A stretch of DNA of 64,000 nt from Plantactinospora soyae. Its GTDB lineage: Bacteria > Actinomycetota > Actinomycetes > Mycobacteriales > Micromonosporaceae. The stretch's first letter is position 1. Every line of letters begins with the position of its first letter. Below the pieces are notes generated by a model, which searched no databases, had not been told where the DNA came from, and saw only the letters and a list, made by a program, of their open reading frames with translations. The stretch lies in assembly GCF_014874095.1 (NCBI RefSeq), contig NZ_JADBEB010000001.1:5022001-5086000 (forward strand), given 5' to 3'. Positions 45,356 to 58,000 of the stretch are shown in pieces. Position numbers and translations under genes: made by a program.

Positions 45356-46315
45356 ATGCTCGACACCTCGGCGCGGCTGCTCCGGCTGCTCGCCATCCTG
45401 CAGACCCGGCCGGACTGGACCGGTCCCGAACTGGCCGAGCGGCTGGAGGTGACGGTCCGGACGCTGCGCCGGGACGTGGTCCGGCTGCGCGATCTCGGGT
45501 ACCCGGTCCGGGCCACCCCGGGGGTGGCCGGCGGCTACCGGCTCGGCGCCGGGTCGACGCTGCCGCCGCTGCTGCTCGACGACGACGAGGCGGTCGCGGT
45601 CGTGCTCAGCCTGCGTACCGCGATGGGCCACACGGTGACCGGTATCGCGGAGACGTCGCTGCGGGCGCTGGCCAAGCTGGAGCGGATTCTGCCCGCTCGG
45701 CTGCGCCAGCGCGCGGCGGCGCTCCGGCTGGCCACGGTGGCGCTGCCGGACCAGCTACCCACCGTCGATCCGGACGTGCTGACGGTGATCGCCGAGGCGT
45801 GCCAGCGCGCGCAGCAACTCCGGTTCGGGTACCGCAACCGCGACGGCGAGCCGAGCAGCCGTACGGTGCAGCCGCACCGGCTGGTACACACCGGCCGCCG
45901 CTGGTACCTGGTCGCCCGCGACGAGGACCGGGACGACTGGCGTACGTTCCGGATCGACCGGATCGACGAGCCGCGACCGACCGGGGTCCGGTTCGTCCCG
46001 GTCGACCCGCCGGACGCGGCGGCGTACGTGGCAGAGTCGATCGCCGCCGCGCCGTACCGGTTCCGGGCCCGGGTGCTGGTACACGCGCCGGTAGAGGTGA
46101 TCGCCGAGCGTTTTCCGCCCTCGACCGGGATCGTCGAGGCGGTGGACGAGGCGAATTGCCTGCTCACGACCGGCGCCGACTCGCTGCCGTTCATAGCGAT
46201 GCACCTCGCCCTGCTCGGCCACGACTTCACCGTGCACGAACCCGCCGAGTTGGTCGACGAACTCGGCACCCTGGCCGACCGCCTCACCCGCGCCCACCGC
46301 GCGTCGACGGCCTGA
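45356..46315 (+). CDS. YafY-type transcriptional regulator with WYL domain
   Basis: Protein of 319 residues. The N-terminal winged HTH is LRLLAILQTRPDWTGPELAERLEVTVRTLRRDVVRLRDLGYPV. The WYL domain includes RWYLVARDEDRDDWRTFRIDRID, and a C-terminal WCX region follows. The ATG at 45356 was chosen because the HTH begins there; the longer frame would run through the dyad. It is divergent from dinB-VOC and probably regulates that operon and itself in response to a ligand. Confidence 0.9.
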   Translation: MLDTSARLLRLLAILQTRPDWTGPELAERLEVTVRTLRRDVVRLRDLGYPVRATPGVAGGYRLGAGSTLPPLLLDDDEAVAVVLSLRTAMGHTVTGIAETSLRALAKLERILPARLRQRAAALRLATVALPDQLPTVDPDVLTVIAEACQRAQQLRFGYRNRDGEPSSRTVQPHRLVHTGRRWYLVARDEDRDDWRTFRIDRIDEPRPTGVRFVPVDPPDAAAYVAESIAAAPYRFRARVLVHAPVEVIAERFPPSTGIVEAVDEANCLLTTGADSLPFIAMHLALLGHDFTVHEPAELVDELGTLADRLTRAHRASTA

Positions 46316-46374
46316 GCCTTCGGCCCGGCCCGGCCACGGCCAGCGGTGACGCGCTGCCGGCCGGCGCGAATTCG
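46316..46374. other. Short gap at the 3' ends of two convergent genes
   Basis: No gene or clear hairpin. The sequence is GC-rich and lies next to the abnormal C-terminus of the SARP gene. Confidence 0.4.
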
Positions 46375-48753
46375 CTAAGCCGAGCGGCATCGGGCACCCA
46401 GTACGCAGCCCGGCGGGGTGGAGCAGGCACTACAGCAGCCGCCGGAGACCGTTCGAAGTGGTTCCGCGAGGAAGTGACGTTCTCCGCCCTGCGGAGGAAC
46501 GTCGGCCACGGCGCGTAACGCCAGGCGCTGGCCGTCCGGGACGCCGTCCAACTCGACCGCGTGTAGCGACGCAGTCCGCAACGCCCGCCATTGTGCCAGG
46601 TCACCGTACTCGCTCAGGTAGGGGTGCAGCGTTTCCGTGAGCGCGACGACCAGCGGGGCGGCGGCGCTTCGGCCGGCATGGGCGGTGGCTACGGCGACGA
46701 GGTTGGCCAGCTCCTCGTCCAGCCAGCTGGCCGCCTCCTCCGGCGAGGCGAACCATGCCCTGTCCGTGGTCCGGACTGGCTCCTCCAACCGCTCGGTATC
46801 CACCCGCAGAACGGCGACGGCCGCTCGCGACATGGCCAGGTAATCCCGCAGGGCCCGCAGCAGCGCCCGGTCGCGGTCGTCGTCCTCACCGGCCTTCCTG
46901 CTCAGCTCCCGCGCATAGACGCCGAGGAGGTCGGGCAGCCGGTAGCGGCCGGACACCGGGGAGTCCACCAGTCCGACGTCGACGAGCAGCTCGACGCCGG
47001 CTCGGATGCTCGACGCAGGGCGGCCGAACATCGCGGAGATACTGGCCAGGCTGGGCTGCGGTACCGCGAGCAGGCCGAGGTGACGGAAGGCCAGCGCCGC
47101 CTCCGCACCGTGCGTCTCCCTCGCCAGTCCGTCGTAGCTGATCGCGAAGCTCGATCGCAGGGCGAGATCGTCTAGCGTGAGCAGGTCAAGGCGGTGCCGC
47201 TCGGCATCGAGCTGGTCGGCCAGGTCCGAGGGCGTCCAGCTCGGCCGACTGACCAGTTTGGCGGCCGCGATCGACAGCGCGAGTGGAAGCCGCCCACACC
47301 GATCTGCCAGCCGGGCCACCCCGGTGGGGTCCGCCGCGGCCCGTTCGGTGCCGACCGTGGCGCCCAGCATCGCCATCGCCTCGGCGGGATCAAAGATATC
47401 GAGGCGCAGGTGTCGGGCGCCCGGAAGGGTCGCCAGGGTTCTGCGGCTCGTCACGAGTACAGCGCACGCGGCCGTGCCCGGAAGGAGTGGGCGTACCTGG
47501 GCGGCACCGTCGACGTTGTCGAGGACGAGGAGTACGCGGCGGTGGGCGAGCAGGGAGCGGTAGGTGGCGGCCGCCTCCTCGTGGCTGGTGGGCGTCGCGC
47601 TGGAGGACACGCCGAACGCCCGTAGGATCCGGGCAAGCACCACATGCTGGTCGGCCGACGCCGATCCGCCTGAAGCGCCCCGGAGGTCGACGTAGACCAG
47701 CCCGTCCGGGAACTCGTCGGCTACCTGGTGCGCGAAATGGACCGCCAACGCCGACTTGCCGACCCCGCCGGCGCCGGTCACCACCCACGTTCGCCGGCTC
47801 GGCCGGGAAGACGCTGTCAGTGTGGTTCGTAACAGCTCCAACTGCGCCCGGCGGCCGATAAATTCGGACACGTCTGCGGGGAGCTGGGCAGGTGTCCCGG
47901 CCGAAGCGGTGGGGAGCCGATCGGGTCGGTCCGTAACCGGGGCGCGCGCCGAGGGCTCATCAGGGGCCAACGAGGGGTCGCGGGTGAGCACCGCCCGGTG
48001 CACCTGGCTGAGTTCAGGCCCGGGATCCACGCCCAAATCGTCGCGCAGGTGCCGGCGAGCAGTCGCGTAGACGCCGAGTGCGCCGGCCGTGTCGCCGCTA
48101 CGGTAGAGGGCCGTCATCAGGTTTGCCTGCACCCGCTCGCGCAGCGGGTACTCGGCGACGATCCGTCGGAGCAGGGTTACGGCCTTTGCGTTCTGACCGA
48201 GATCGAGGTGGGCCTGCGCCGAGAACTCCAGTGTGGCCAGCCGTTCCTCCTCGAGTTGTCTGGCGCGCCGGCCCAACAACGGGCCCTGCACCACATCGGA
48301 CATCGCCCGGCCACGCCACAGCGCGATCGCGGCATCGAACGAGGCAAGTCCACGGCTTGCGTCGCCGGCCGCGTGGGCAGCGTGTCCGGCCTCGGCGAGC
48401 GCGTGGAAGATGTCCACGTCGCTGGACCGCGGGGACAGTTCGAAAAGGTAGCCGGAGCTGGTCGCCCGGATGGTGCCGCCGGCCGGACCGTTCACTATCG
48501 TCCGCAGCCCGGTCACGTAGGTGCGGATGTTCGCCCTCGCGGATCGAGGCGGCTTGTCGCCCCATAGTTCTTCGATCAGGAGGTCGGTGCGTACCGGACG
48601 GTTGGCCTCGATGATTAGGCAGGCCAACAGCGTACGCGGTTTGAGCGCGTCGATGCTTACCCGTTGGTCGTCAGACTGGATGATCATGGGACCGAGCAGG
48701 CCGTACCGCACCCTCGAATCACCCACCTTGAATGTGACTGTCCGGAGGGCCAT
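46375..48753 (-). CDS. SARP/AfsR-type regulator with NB-ARC domain, C-terminus shortened
   Basis: Protein of 792 residues. The order is an OmpR-like winged helix (YGLLGPMIIQSDDQRVSIDALKPRTLLACLI), a BTAD helical domain (to about residue 260), and an NB-ARC ATPase with P-loop GAGGVGKSALA and Walker B VLLVLDNVD. AfsR-type proteins normally continue into tetratricopeptide repeats. Here, soon after LRTASLHAVELDGVPDGQRLAL, the sequence turns into a Cys/Gly/Arg-rich tail without repeats and stops, which suggests a frameshift or deletion. The ATG at 48753 gives a 14-residue lead; GTG 48711 is the other option. Divergent from the RHS gene. Confidence 0.82.
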   Translation of the reverse strand: MALRTVTFKVGDSRVRYGLLGPMIIQSDDQRVSIDALKPRTLLACLIIEANRPVRTDLLIEELWGDKPPRSARANIRTYVTGLRTIVNGPAGGTIRATSSGYLFELSPRSSDVDIFHALAEAGHAAHAAGDASRGLASFDAAIALWRGRAMSDVVQGPLLGRRARQLEEERLATLEFSAQAHLDLGQNAKAVTLLRRIVAEYPLRERVQANLMTALYRSGDTAGALGVYATARRHLRDDLGVDPGPELSQVHRAVLTRDPSLAPDEPSARAPVTDRPDRLPTASAGTPAQLPADVSEFIGRRAQLELLRTTLTASSRPSRRTWVVTGAGGVGKSALAVHFAHQVADEFPDGLVYVDLRGASGGSASADQHVVLARILRAFGVSSSATPTSHEEAAATYRSLLAHRRVLLVLDNVDGAAQVRPLLPGTAACAVLVTSRRTLATLPGARHLRLDIFDPAEAMAMLGATVGTERAAADPTGVARLADRCGRLPLALSIAAAKLVSRPSWTPSDLADQLDAERHRLDLLTLDDLALRSSFAISYDGLARETHGAEAALAFRHLGLLAVPQPSLASISAMFGRPASSIRAGVELLVDVGLVDSPVSGRYRLPDLLGVYARELSRKAGEDDDRDRALLRALRDYLAMSRAAVAVLRVDTERLEEPVRTTDRAWFASPEEAASWLDEELANLVAVATAHAGRSAAAPLVVALTETLHPYLSEYGDLAQWRALRTASLHAVELDGVPDGQRLALRAVADVPPQGGERHFLAEPLRTVSGGCCSACSTPPGCVLGARCRSA

Positions 48754-49054
48754 GCTAACGCTCGCCTGTGACTGCGGAGGCCCGGCGATCTGATCGCCGA
48801 GGGCGACCAGGCATCTCGACCGGCCATCTCGACAGGGCTTCCGGGTGGACTGCGGGTAATTGCCGGATACCTGCCACATTCCAGGTCTGTTGCGAAGTGC
48901 TCACGAGCTGTATTCGGACTGTGCGGTTCGCTGTACGCCCCGCTCGTAGGTTCCCAGAGGGATCCATTGACGAGACGGACCGGAGCGGTCAGGTACGGCA
49001 CCACGAGAGGCGGGGAACCCGCCTCGGTGATGCGCAAGACGGGGAGGTATGCGC
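48754..49054. promoter_or_regulatory. Divergent control region between the SARP and RHS genes
   Basis: The region holds a perfect 17-bp palindrome CGGCGATC-T-GATCGCCG (48783-48799), 30 bp from the SARP start. It also has two direct repeats CATCTCGAC (48812-48820 and 48825-48833) 13 bases apart. SARP proteins bind direct repeats, usually 11 or 22 bases apart, so the spacing here is atypical. GGGGAGG before ATG 49055 is the RHS ribosome site. Confidence 0.45.
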
Positions 49055-52000
49055 ATGCTCGGCGGCCTGTATCCACATGCTCGGGAGACGGTCAGGACCC
49101 TGGTTCGTCGCCGGCGGGAATCGGCGCGGCTGCTTGGCGCCCTGGTGCTGTGCGGGGTACTCGGCGCATGCACCGCGGAATCCGGTACCCGGGTCGTGCT
49201 GAATGCCCCGGCACCGGCCGCCGACCGAAAGCACCACGGCCAGTCGCCACCCGACCAGCGGTGGGGCTCCGCGGACTTCGATCAGCACGTCGTCGACGGG
49301 CCCGCGAACCGCACCGTGCCGCAGTCCCTACGCGGACGGTATCCGCTCACCACGCCGTCGGCGCCATCGGCGGCACCCCGGAACGCGGCCGAGGCGGTCG
49401 AGCCGCCGGCCAGCAAGGCGCGGGGATTCGACGCGGAAACCAGCGAGGAACTGCCGCAGCGCCGGAATGCCCATCAGCGGGTGTACGCCAACGCCGACGG
49501 CACGGAGACCACGGAGTTCTCCTCGGCGCCGGTCAACTACCAGCGTCCCGACGGGTCATGGGCGGGCATCGACTCCACATTGGTTTTTACCGGCTCCGGC
49601 TGGCGGTCCGGGGCGGACTCGGTTGACCTGCGGCTGGCCGCCCGCGCCGACGCGCCCGAACTGGTGCGGTTGGCCCTCGACGACCAGCACGCGCTCGCGT
49701 ACGGGATGGCCGGAGCCCAGGGCGTGACCGGCGCGCCGGCCGGGTCCACCGTGACCTATCCCGGTGTACAGCCGGAGGTCGACCTGGAGCTGAAGGCGCA
49801 GGCCGGCGGTGTGAAGGAGACCCTGGTCCTGCATTCGGCCGACGCGGCCCACCGGTTCCTGTTCCCGATCCGCCTGACCGGGCTGACCGCTGACGTCGTG
49901 GACGACCGAATCGTGCTGACCGATGGCTCGGGGGTCCAGCGGGGGGTGATTCCCGCCGGCTTCATGGTCGACGCGGATGGCGGCACAACGGATGGGGTGA
50001 CCTACCGATTGGTTTCGGACGGGGACGCGCAGGCGATCGAGGTATCGCTGAACTCCGCCTGGCTCCGCGACCCGGCCCGAGCCTTCCCGGTCCGGGCCGA
50101 TCCCACGGTGGTCTTCGCCGCCGCCGCCGACGAGTCGATGGTGGTGCAGGGCAACTCCTCGTACATAAACCGAGACGAGTTGCTGGTCGGGCGGCAGGGC
50201 AGCGCGGGCGCGGCAGCGTCGTACCTCAGGTTCGGCGGGCTGGCGAACCAGCTACGAAATCACACGATCTTCGGGGCGCAGTTGCAGGTGGTCGGCTTTC
50301 GAGCGCCTTCGTGCAGCCCTCGCAAGGTCACCGTTCACCCGGTGACCGCCTCGTGGGATGCCGACAACGACTACGCCTACCCCGGCCCCGCCGTCGGGCC
50401 GGCCATGGCCAGCCAGTCCTTCGCGTACGGATACGTCGGGTTGGGCCAGGCCGGGTCGGCGTGCCCGCCCCGGGGAACCCTGTTCGATCTCGGCGTCAAG
50501 GGCCGGGATGTGGTGCAGGGATGGGTCAACGGCGGAGCCAACAACGGGTTGTCGCTGCGTGCCTCGAGCAGCGACGGCCAGGCGTGGAAGGAGTTTGCCG
50601 GCACCGGGACCGCCAATCCGCCGCGGCTGTACGTGACGCACACCCCGTACAACGCCAAGTACAGCATCCCGAAGCCAGTGCCGGACCCGGCGGTGCTACA
50701 GAACCAGTCCGGCAAGGTGAAGATCACCGTCACCAACCTGAGTGCCCAACCCTGGACGCCGGGCGCCTACTACCTGGCGTACCGGGCGTACCGGCTGAAC
50801 GACGGCACCGCGGCGGGTCAGCATCGGGCGGCCGACCTGAGCACCACTGTGGCCCGCAACGGTCGGGTTACGTTCGACGCCACGATCAAACCGTTGCCAC
50901 CGGGCCGGTACTTCCTCGACTTCACGATGGTGAAATCCGGCGGCCCGGTCTTCACCGACCAGCAGGTGCCGCCCGGCCGGATCGTTCTGGAGGTCTTCAA
51001 CATTCCTCCGGTGCTCAACGAGTTGCAGCCGCCGAACGGCTACGCCACCCCCACTCTGACCCCGCAGTTGTGGGCCAAGGCCACCGACATCGACGCGCCG
51101 CCCGGCTCGACGCTGCGGTACAGATTCGAGTTCTGCGAGCGGAACGCGGCCGGGGCCCAGGTCAACTGTGTCGACTCCGGATTCCAGGCCAGTCAGGCAT
51201 GGACGGTGCCGGCCGGACGTCTGACCTGGAGCAAGACCTACGAGTGGCGGGCCAGTATCCGAGACAATGCGAGCGACACCGTCCTCGGTTGGCAGACGAT
51301 GTTCTCCTCGGTGCCCCAGCCGGAGATCACCTCCCGGATCGCCAACGCCCCGTACGGCAGCCAGGAGCGGGACTTCGATCCGCAGCTTGGCAACCTGACC
51401 ACTGCGGCGGTGGACGCGGCGGTTTCCAACGTCGGTCCCCCGCTGCGGGTGGTGCGCACCTACAACAGCCTCGATCCACGCCGCGACCTCGTGTTCGGGG
51501 CCGGCTGGATGACCCAGTTCGACATGCGTCTGGTGCCGGACGACGACGGTTCGGGCAACGTGGTGATCACCTATCCGGACGGCCAGCAGGTCCGGTTCGG
51601 GAGGAATCCGGACGGCACCTTCGCAGCGCCGATGGGCCGGACCGCCCAGCTGACGGTGTTGACCGGCAGCGGCTACAAGCTGCTCGACCGCGCCGGAACC
51701 AGTTACGACTTCGACGGCGCCGGCCGGTTACGGAAGATCAGTGACGCGTGGCTGCGGTCCATCGTCCTCAGTTACGACCAGTCGCCGACCCCGAGGCTGA
51801 TCAAGGCCCAGGTCGTCCCGGTCCCCGGGGCCACCTACGGGCGGGCCTTCACCTTCGGCTGGACCGGCAACCACATCACGAGCGTTTCCACCGACCCGGT
51901 TGGCGGTCGGCGACTGACCTGGACGTACACCTACACGGGCGACTTGCTGACCAACGTCTGCGCGCCGGACCCGGCCGTCTGCACCGGTTACACCTACGCC

Positions 52001-55000
52001 ACCGGTTCGCACTACCGCAGCGCGGTCACCGACAGCGGCCCCGCCTCGTACTGGCGGCTCGGTGAGGCCGACGGGACGGCGGCCGGCAGTGAGGTCGCCA
52101 ACAACCTCGGCAAGGACGCCGGCATCGTCAAGAACGTCACGCTCGGCGTCCCCGGCGCGTTGACCGGCACCGGGAACACCGCCGCCACCTTCAACGGCAC
52201 CACCTCCCAGGTGGAGTTGCCAAAGGGAACCCTGAAAAAGAACCGGGACGCAGCGGTGGAGTTGTGGCTCAAGATCTCGGGGATCCAGACCGGCGGGCCG
52301 CTGCTGGGTTACCAGGACAAGGCCCTGGACGAGACGGCGGACAGCGGGGTACCGGTGCTATACGTCGGGCTCGACGGCCGGGTGCGCGGACAGTTCGGCG
52401 CCGGTGCCGTCAGTCCGATTACGTCGACCAGGGACATCCGGGACGACCAATGGCACCACGTCGTGCTGTCCGCCATGGGCAACACCCAGAGCCTCTACCT
52501 CGACGGTGATCTCGTCGGTACCCGCACTGGCTCGATCGAGCACAGCGCGCTGACCTTCAACCAGATCGGCGCGGCCCAGGCCACCAACCCGACCACCTGG
52601 CCGCTATGGGGGAGCAGCGCCAAGCGGTTTTTCTCCGGCAGCATCGACGAGGTCGCCAGCTATGCCCATCCGCTCGGGCCGCTGGCGGTCAAGGCGCACC
52701 GGGCCCAGGCCGGCGCGGCCGAACAGCTCACCATGGTCACCCTGCCGAGCGGCAAGATCTCCTCCGAGGCCGTCTACGACACCGACCGGGACCGGATCAA
52801 GGAGTACACCGACGGCAACGGCGGCACCTGGAAGATCGGCGCGCCAGCGGTCTACGGCGGCAACAGGGACCTCCGCCGGACCGTCCAGGTCCTCGACCCG
52901 GCCGATCGACAGTACCTCTACGAGTACGACGCCCTCGCCGGCCGAATGCTGCGTACGGGCAGCCCGGTGGGCCTCGATACCCGGGCGGAAGACCGGCCAG
53001 GGTACCGTGCGCCAACGCCCACCCCGTCACCGTCACCGACCGAGGTCTGCACCTCGCCCGACCCGGCCGACTCGGGCTTCTGCACCACCATTCCGGACGG
53101 CTCCGGCGGTCCGGTGTTCACCGGCAATGAGCTCGACGGCATGATCATCCGCTCGTTTGGCTACAACGATCAGGGTCAACAGAGCGAGATCACCAACGAG
53201 AACGGGGACAAGGTCGACCTGACCTACAACAACCGCGGCAACATCACCTCGCGCAAGACGTGCCGCACCGCCACCGTGTGCCACACCTCGTACACCTCGT
53301 ATCCGAGCACGGTCACCAACCCGTTCGACCCGCGCAACGACCTGCCCACCGAAACCCGGGACGGCCGGTCCGCCAGCGCGACTGACAACAGCTACCGGGC
53401 GAGCTACACCTACAACGATGCCGGTGACCTCTTGACCCAGACCGGCCCCGACAATCTTCCCATCCGGCATCTCTACACCGACGGCAGCGGCTCGTCGATC
53501 GGCAACCCGCTGAACCCACCGCCTCCCGGCCTAGTCCACAGCACCACCGACACCCGCAACGCGGTGACCCGCTACCAGTACACGCGGCACGGTGACCTCG
53601 CGGTGGTCGTCGCCCCGTCCGGAATGCGGACCGAGTACACGTATGACGAAATGGGTCGGCAGACATCGGCGAAGGAAACCTCCGACACCTATCCCGCCGG
53701 CATCGTCACCACCACCAGCTACGACGACCTGAACCGGCCGGTCACCACCACCGACCCGGCCACCACCGACGAAATCGACGGGACCCGCCACCAAACCGTG
53801 ACCACCACGACGTACGACGTGGACGGCAACGTGGTCCGGGAGGAGATTCGGGACGCGCTCGCCGACGCTCCCGCCCGGGTCAGCACCACCGAGTACGACG
53901 AGTTCAATCGCCCGACGCGGATGGTCGACCCGGAGGGCAACGAGAAGTTTGAGGGCTACGACTGGTTCGGCAACCGCACCTCCGTCATCGACGCCAATGG
54001 CAATCACTACGAGTACGCGTACACCGCACGCAACTCACTGGCTGAGGTGCGGCTGCGGGACTGGAGGGGTGATCCGACGGAGGGTGGCGCCCCGGCCCCC
54101 GTCGGCGACTACGTCGTGCTGACCTCCTACGCGTTCGATTTCGCCGGTCGGATGGTACGGCAGGTCGACTCCATGGGCCGGCGGCTGGAGTACACGTACT
54201 ACAAGGACGACCTGCTGCAGAAGATCGTCCTGAAGGGCTTCCGCAACGCCGATGGCAGCACCCGTGACTACGAGACGGAGAACAACACCTACGACGGGGC
54301 GGGCAATCTGACTCGCAAGGTCACCGGCAACGGCCTCTCGGTCACCGAGAACGTCATCGACGCGATGGGCCGGATCAGGAACACCGCCATCGATCCCAGC
54401 GGTCTCGATCGGCGGATCACCTACACCTATGACGCCGGCGGAAACGTACTGCGGACCCAGCAGTCCGGTGCCACCAGCAACGTACCGTGGCCGACGAGCA
54501 CCATCGGCAACATGGTGGAGAACGTCTACGACAGCGCCGGGCGGCGAACCCAGGAGAAGGTGGTCTCCGGCACCACAGCACTGGTCACCTCGTACACCTT
54601 CGATCAGCGCGGGCTGCCGACGACCGTCACCGCTCCCCGGGGAAACGTCACCGGTGCCGACCGGACGGCATTCACCACGACCTTGCGGCACGACGAACTC
54701 GGCCGACAGGTCTCCGCCCGGGCCCCGCCGGTGGCCGCGGAGAGCGGCGGCAATCCCGCCAGCGTGGTGAACCCGACGGTGAACACCGCATACGACGCGT
54801 TCGGGCAGGCCGTCGCGACCCGTGACGCGCTCGGCAACGTGCGGCGCACCACGTACGACCGGCTCGGCCGGCCGGTCATGGCCAGCCAGCCCGTCTACGC
54901 ACCGCCCGGGGTTCCGGTCGTCCCGTCCGCTCCCACGAAGAAGACCAGTTACGACGGGCTCGGAAACCCGGTCGAGGTCACCGACCCGCGCGGCAACGTC

Positions 55001-58000
55001 ACACGGTTCACCTACGACCGGCTCAACCGGGTGCTCACCCGCGACGGGCCGGGCGGGACCAATGACGAGCGCGCGGTCTGGCGGTACACGTACACCCGCA
55101 CCGGCGAGGTGTTGTCGGCGACCAGCCCGACCGGAGCGCGCACCCAGACGACCTACGACGACCTCGACCGGCCGGTGACCAGCACGCGGGTCGAGCGGCA
55201 TCCAGTGCCGGACAGCTTCACCACCCGGTACCGCTACGACGATGCCGGCAATCTCGTCGAGACCGTGCTGCCCAGTGGGGCGCGGAGCACCGCAGCCTAC
55301 AACGCGGCCGGTCAGGTGGTCTCGAACACCAGCGCGAACGGGGTGCGGAACCAACTCGGTTACGACATGCACGGCAGCCAGGTCCGACTCACCGACGGGC
55401 TCGGCCGAACCACCCGGACCGACTTCGACGGGCTGGGCCGCGTCGCACAGGAGTCCGACCTTAACGCGGGAGGTGTGCCCTTACGCTCCGAGAAGTTCGA
55501 GTACGACGCCGCCGGCAACGTCACCGCCCGGGTCGACGCGCTCGAGAAACGGGCCACCTTCGAGTACGACGCGCACAACCGCCTGGTCCGGCAGACCGAG
55601 TCGGTTGCCGGAAGCGACACCATCGTCACCTCGTTCGGCTACGACGCGGCCGGCAACCGGACCCGCTACACCGACGGCCGGAACAACACCACCGTCTACA
55701 CCGTCAACTCGTTGGGCCTGCCCGAGGCGGTGATCGAGCCGGCGACCGCCGCGCACCCAAACCTCGCCGACCGCACCTGGACCGTCGGGTACAACGGCAA
55801 CGGCAACGCTGACCGACTCGCCGCGCCGGGCGGAGTGGTCCGAATCCGAACGTACGACGCCGCTGGACGGCTGACGACGGAGGCGGGCAGCGGCGCGGCA
55901 GCCGCTAACCGAGGACTCGGCTACGACCTAGCCGGACGGGTCACCTCGGTCAACGCCCCCGGCGGCACCAACACCTATACCTACAACGACCGCGGGGACG
56001 TGCTGAGCGCCGCCGGACCATCGGGGAACGCCAGCTACGGCTACGACCGCAACGGGCAACTGACCTCTCGTACCGACGCCGCCGGTACGTCGACGTTTGG
56101 CTACACCGGTGACCGGCTGTCCACCATGCGGGACGGTGCCAGCGGGGTGAGTCAGACGCTCGGCTACGACGCGGCCGGGCTGTTGAAGACCATCGACTAC
56201 GGCTCCGGGCGGGTACGGACGTACGGCTACGACGACATCGGCCGGGTGAGCTCCGACGTCCTGCGCAACGCGGGCGGCAGCGAAATCGCCAAGATCGCGT
56301 ACCAGTACGACGCCGACGACCGGCTGACGGTCAAGGAAACCGTCGGGACCGCCACACCTGGCCGGAACACCTACGGATACGACGACGCCGGCCGGCTCAC
56401 CTCATGGACGTCACCCGCCGGCACCGTCGGTTACCAGTGGGACGACTCCGGCAACCGGATCGCGGCCGGCGCCAAGACCGCCAGTTACGACGCGCGAAAC
56501 CGGCTGCTCTCCGACGGCGACTACACGTACGCCTATACCCCGCGAGGCACGCTGGCCAGCCGGACCAGCTCTGGGCTGGCTGAGGAGTACTCCTTCGACG
56601 CGTTCGACCGGCTCGTCGGGCAGGAGTCCCAGACATACGAGTACGACGGCCTCGACCGGGTCACCGCCCGCAACGGCGTCGAGTTCACCTACGCCGGCTT
56701 CAGCCCCGAAGTCGTCGCCGACGGCACCGAGACGTACGCCCGTGGGCCGAGCGGCGAGCTGCTGGCCGTGGGGGACGGGCAGGACCGACGGATCGCCCTC
56801 ACCGACGAGCACGGCGACCTGATCGGCGCGTTCGATGCTGGCAACACCGGACTCGGCGGGCTGGCCGGCTCGACCGCCTTCGACCCGTTCGGGCAGCGGA
56901 TCGGTGACACCGGGGCCCAGTCCAACGTCGGTTACCAGGGCGACTGGACCGACCCGGATACCGAACAGGTCAACATGGGGGCCCGCTGGTACTCGCCCGG
57001 CACCGGCGGCTTCATCTCGCGCGACTCGGTCAGCTACGCCCAGGGCGACTCGATCCTGGCCAACCGCTACACCTACGGCGCTGGCAACCCGATGGCGAAC
57101 AGCGACCCGGACGGGCACTGGCCGTCCTGTGGCTGGTGCAAGCGGGCGGCGAGCTCTGTGAAGAATACGGTCAGCTCCGGCTGGCAGGCAGCTGTCAACT
57201 CTCCGCTCGGTCAGGGGACGAGCTGGCTGGCCCGGGCCTCATGGTCGAACATGAAGCGGATCGGCAGTTTCGCCTGGGGCGCGGTCAAGTCCGGCTGGAA
57301 CGCCCTGGCCAGCGGCATCAAGTCGATCGGCAGCGGCCTGAAGAACCTCTACGACAAGTACGCCAAGCCGTACATCGACCGGGGTAAGCAGCTGCTCCAG
57401 GAACAGGCCGCGAAGGCGTACCAGCGGGCGGTCCGGGTGCGGGACTCCGCCGTTGCGGCGATCGCGTTCACGGTGAAGAACAGCCCGGTCACCAAACTCG
57501 TGATGGCCTCCCGGCCGCTCATCGCCGGACTCGGCAAGCTGGTGGTCACCGCGGCCACTCAGCCGGCAGCCTTCGTCTCCGACCTACAGAACGTCGTCGC
57601 GGACACCGCCAAGGCCGCGATGGACCTCTACAAGGCGGCCGTCGCGGTGAACAACGCCGTGATCGGCGGCATCTCCAACGCGTTGGACACGGCGGGCGGC
57701 TTCATCGTCGAGCACAAGGCTGCGATCGCCGGTGCCGTCGCCGGCGTAGTCGTCGGGGTTGGCTGCGGAGTGGCGATCGGCTGGACGGGCGTCGGCGCGA
57801 TCGGCTGCGCCGCAGCGGCCGGCGCGGTGGGATCACTGGTCAACGACCTGGTCGAGGGCGGCAAGGGCTGGAAGGAGATGGGCGCCAACGCCTTGTTGGC
57901 GGGCGCGTTCGGCGCCGTCACCGGCCCGCTGTCCACCGTGGCCGGCTCGGCGGTCGGAGCCGGCGTACGCGCCGTGATCGGCGGCGCCGGCCGATCGGCG

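Noticed and set aside
46284-46604. Frameshifted remainder of the SARP tetratricopeptide region in another frame
   Set aside because: I read the other minus-strand frames here and saw no helical repeat pattern, so the repeats seem deleted and not just out of frame.
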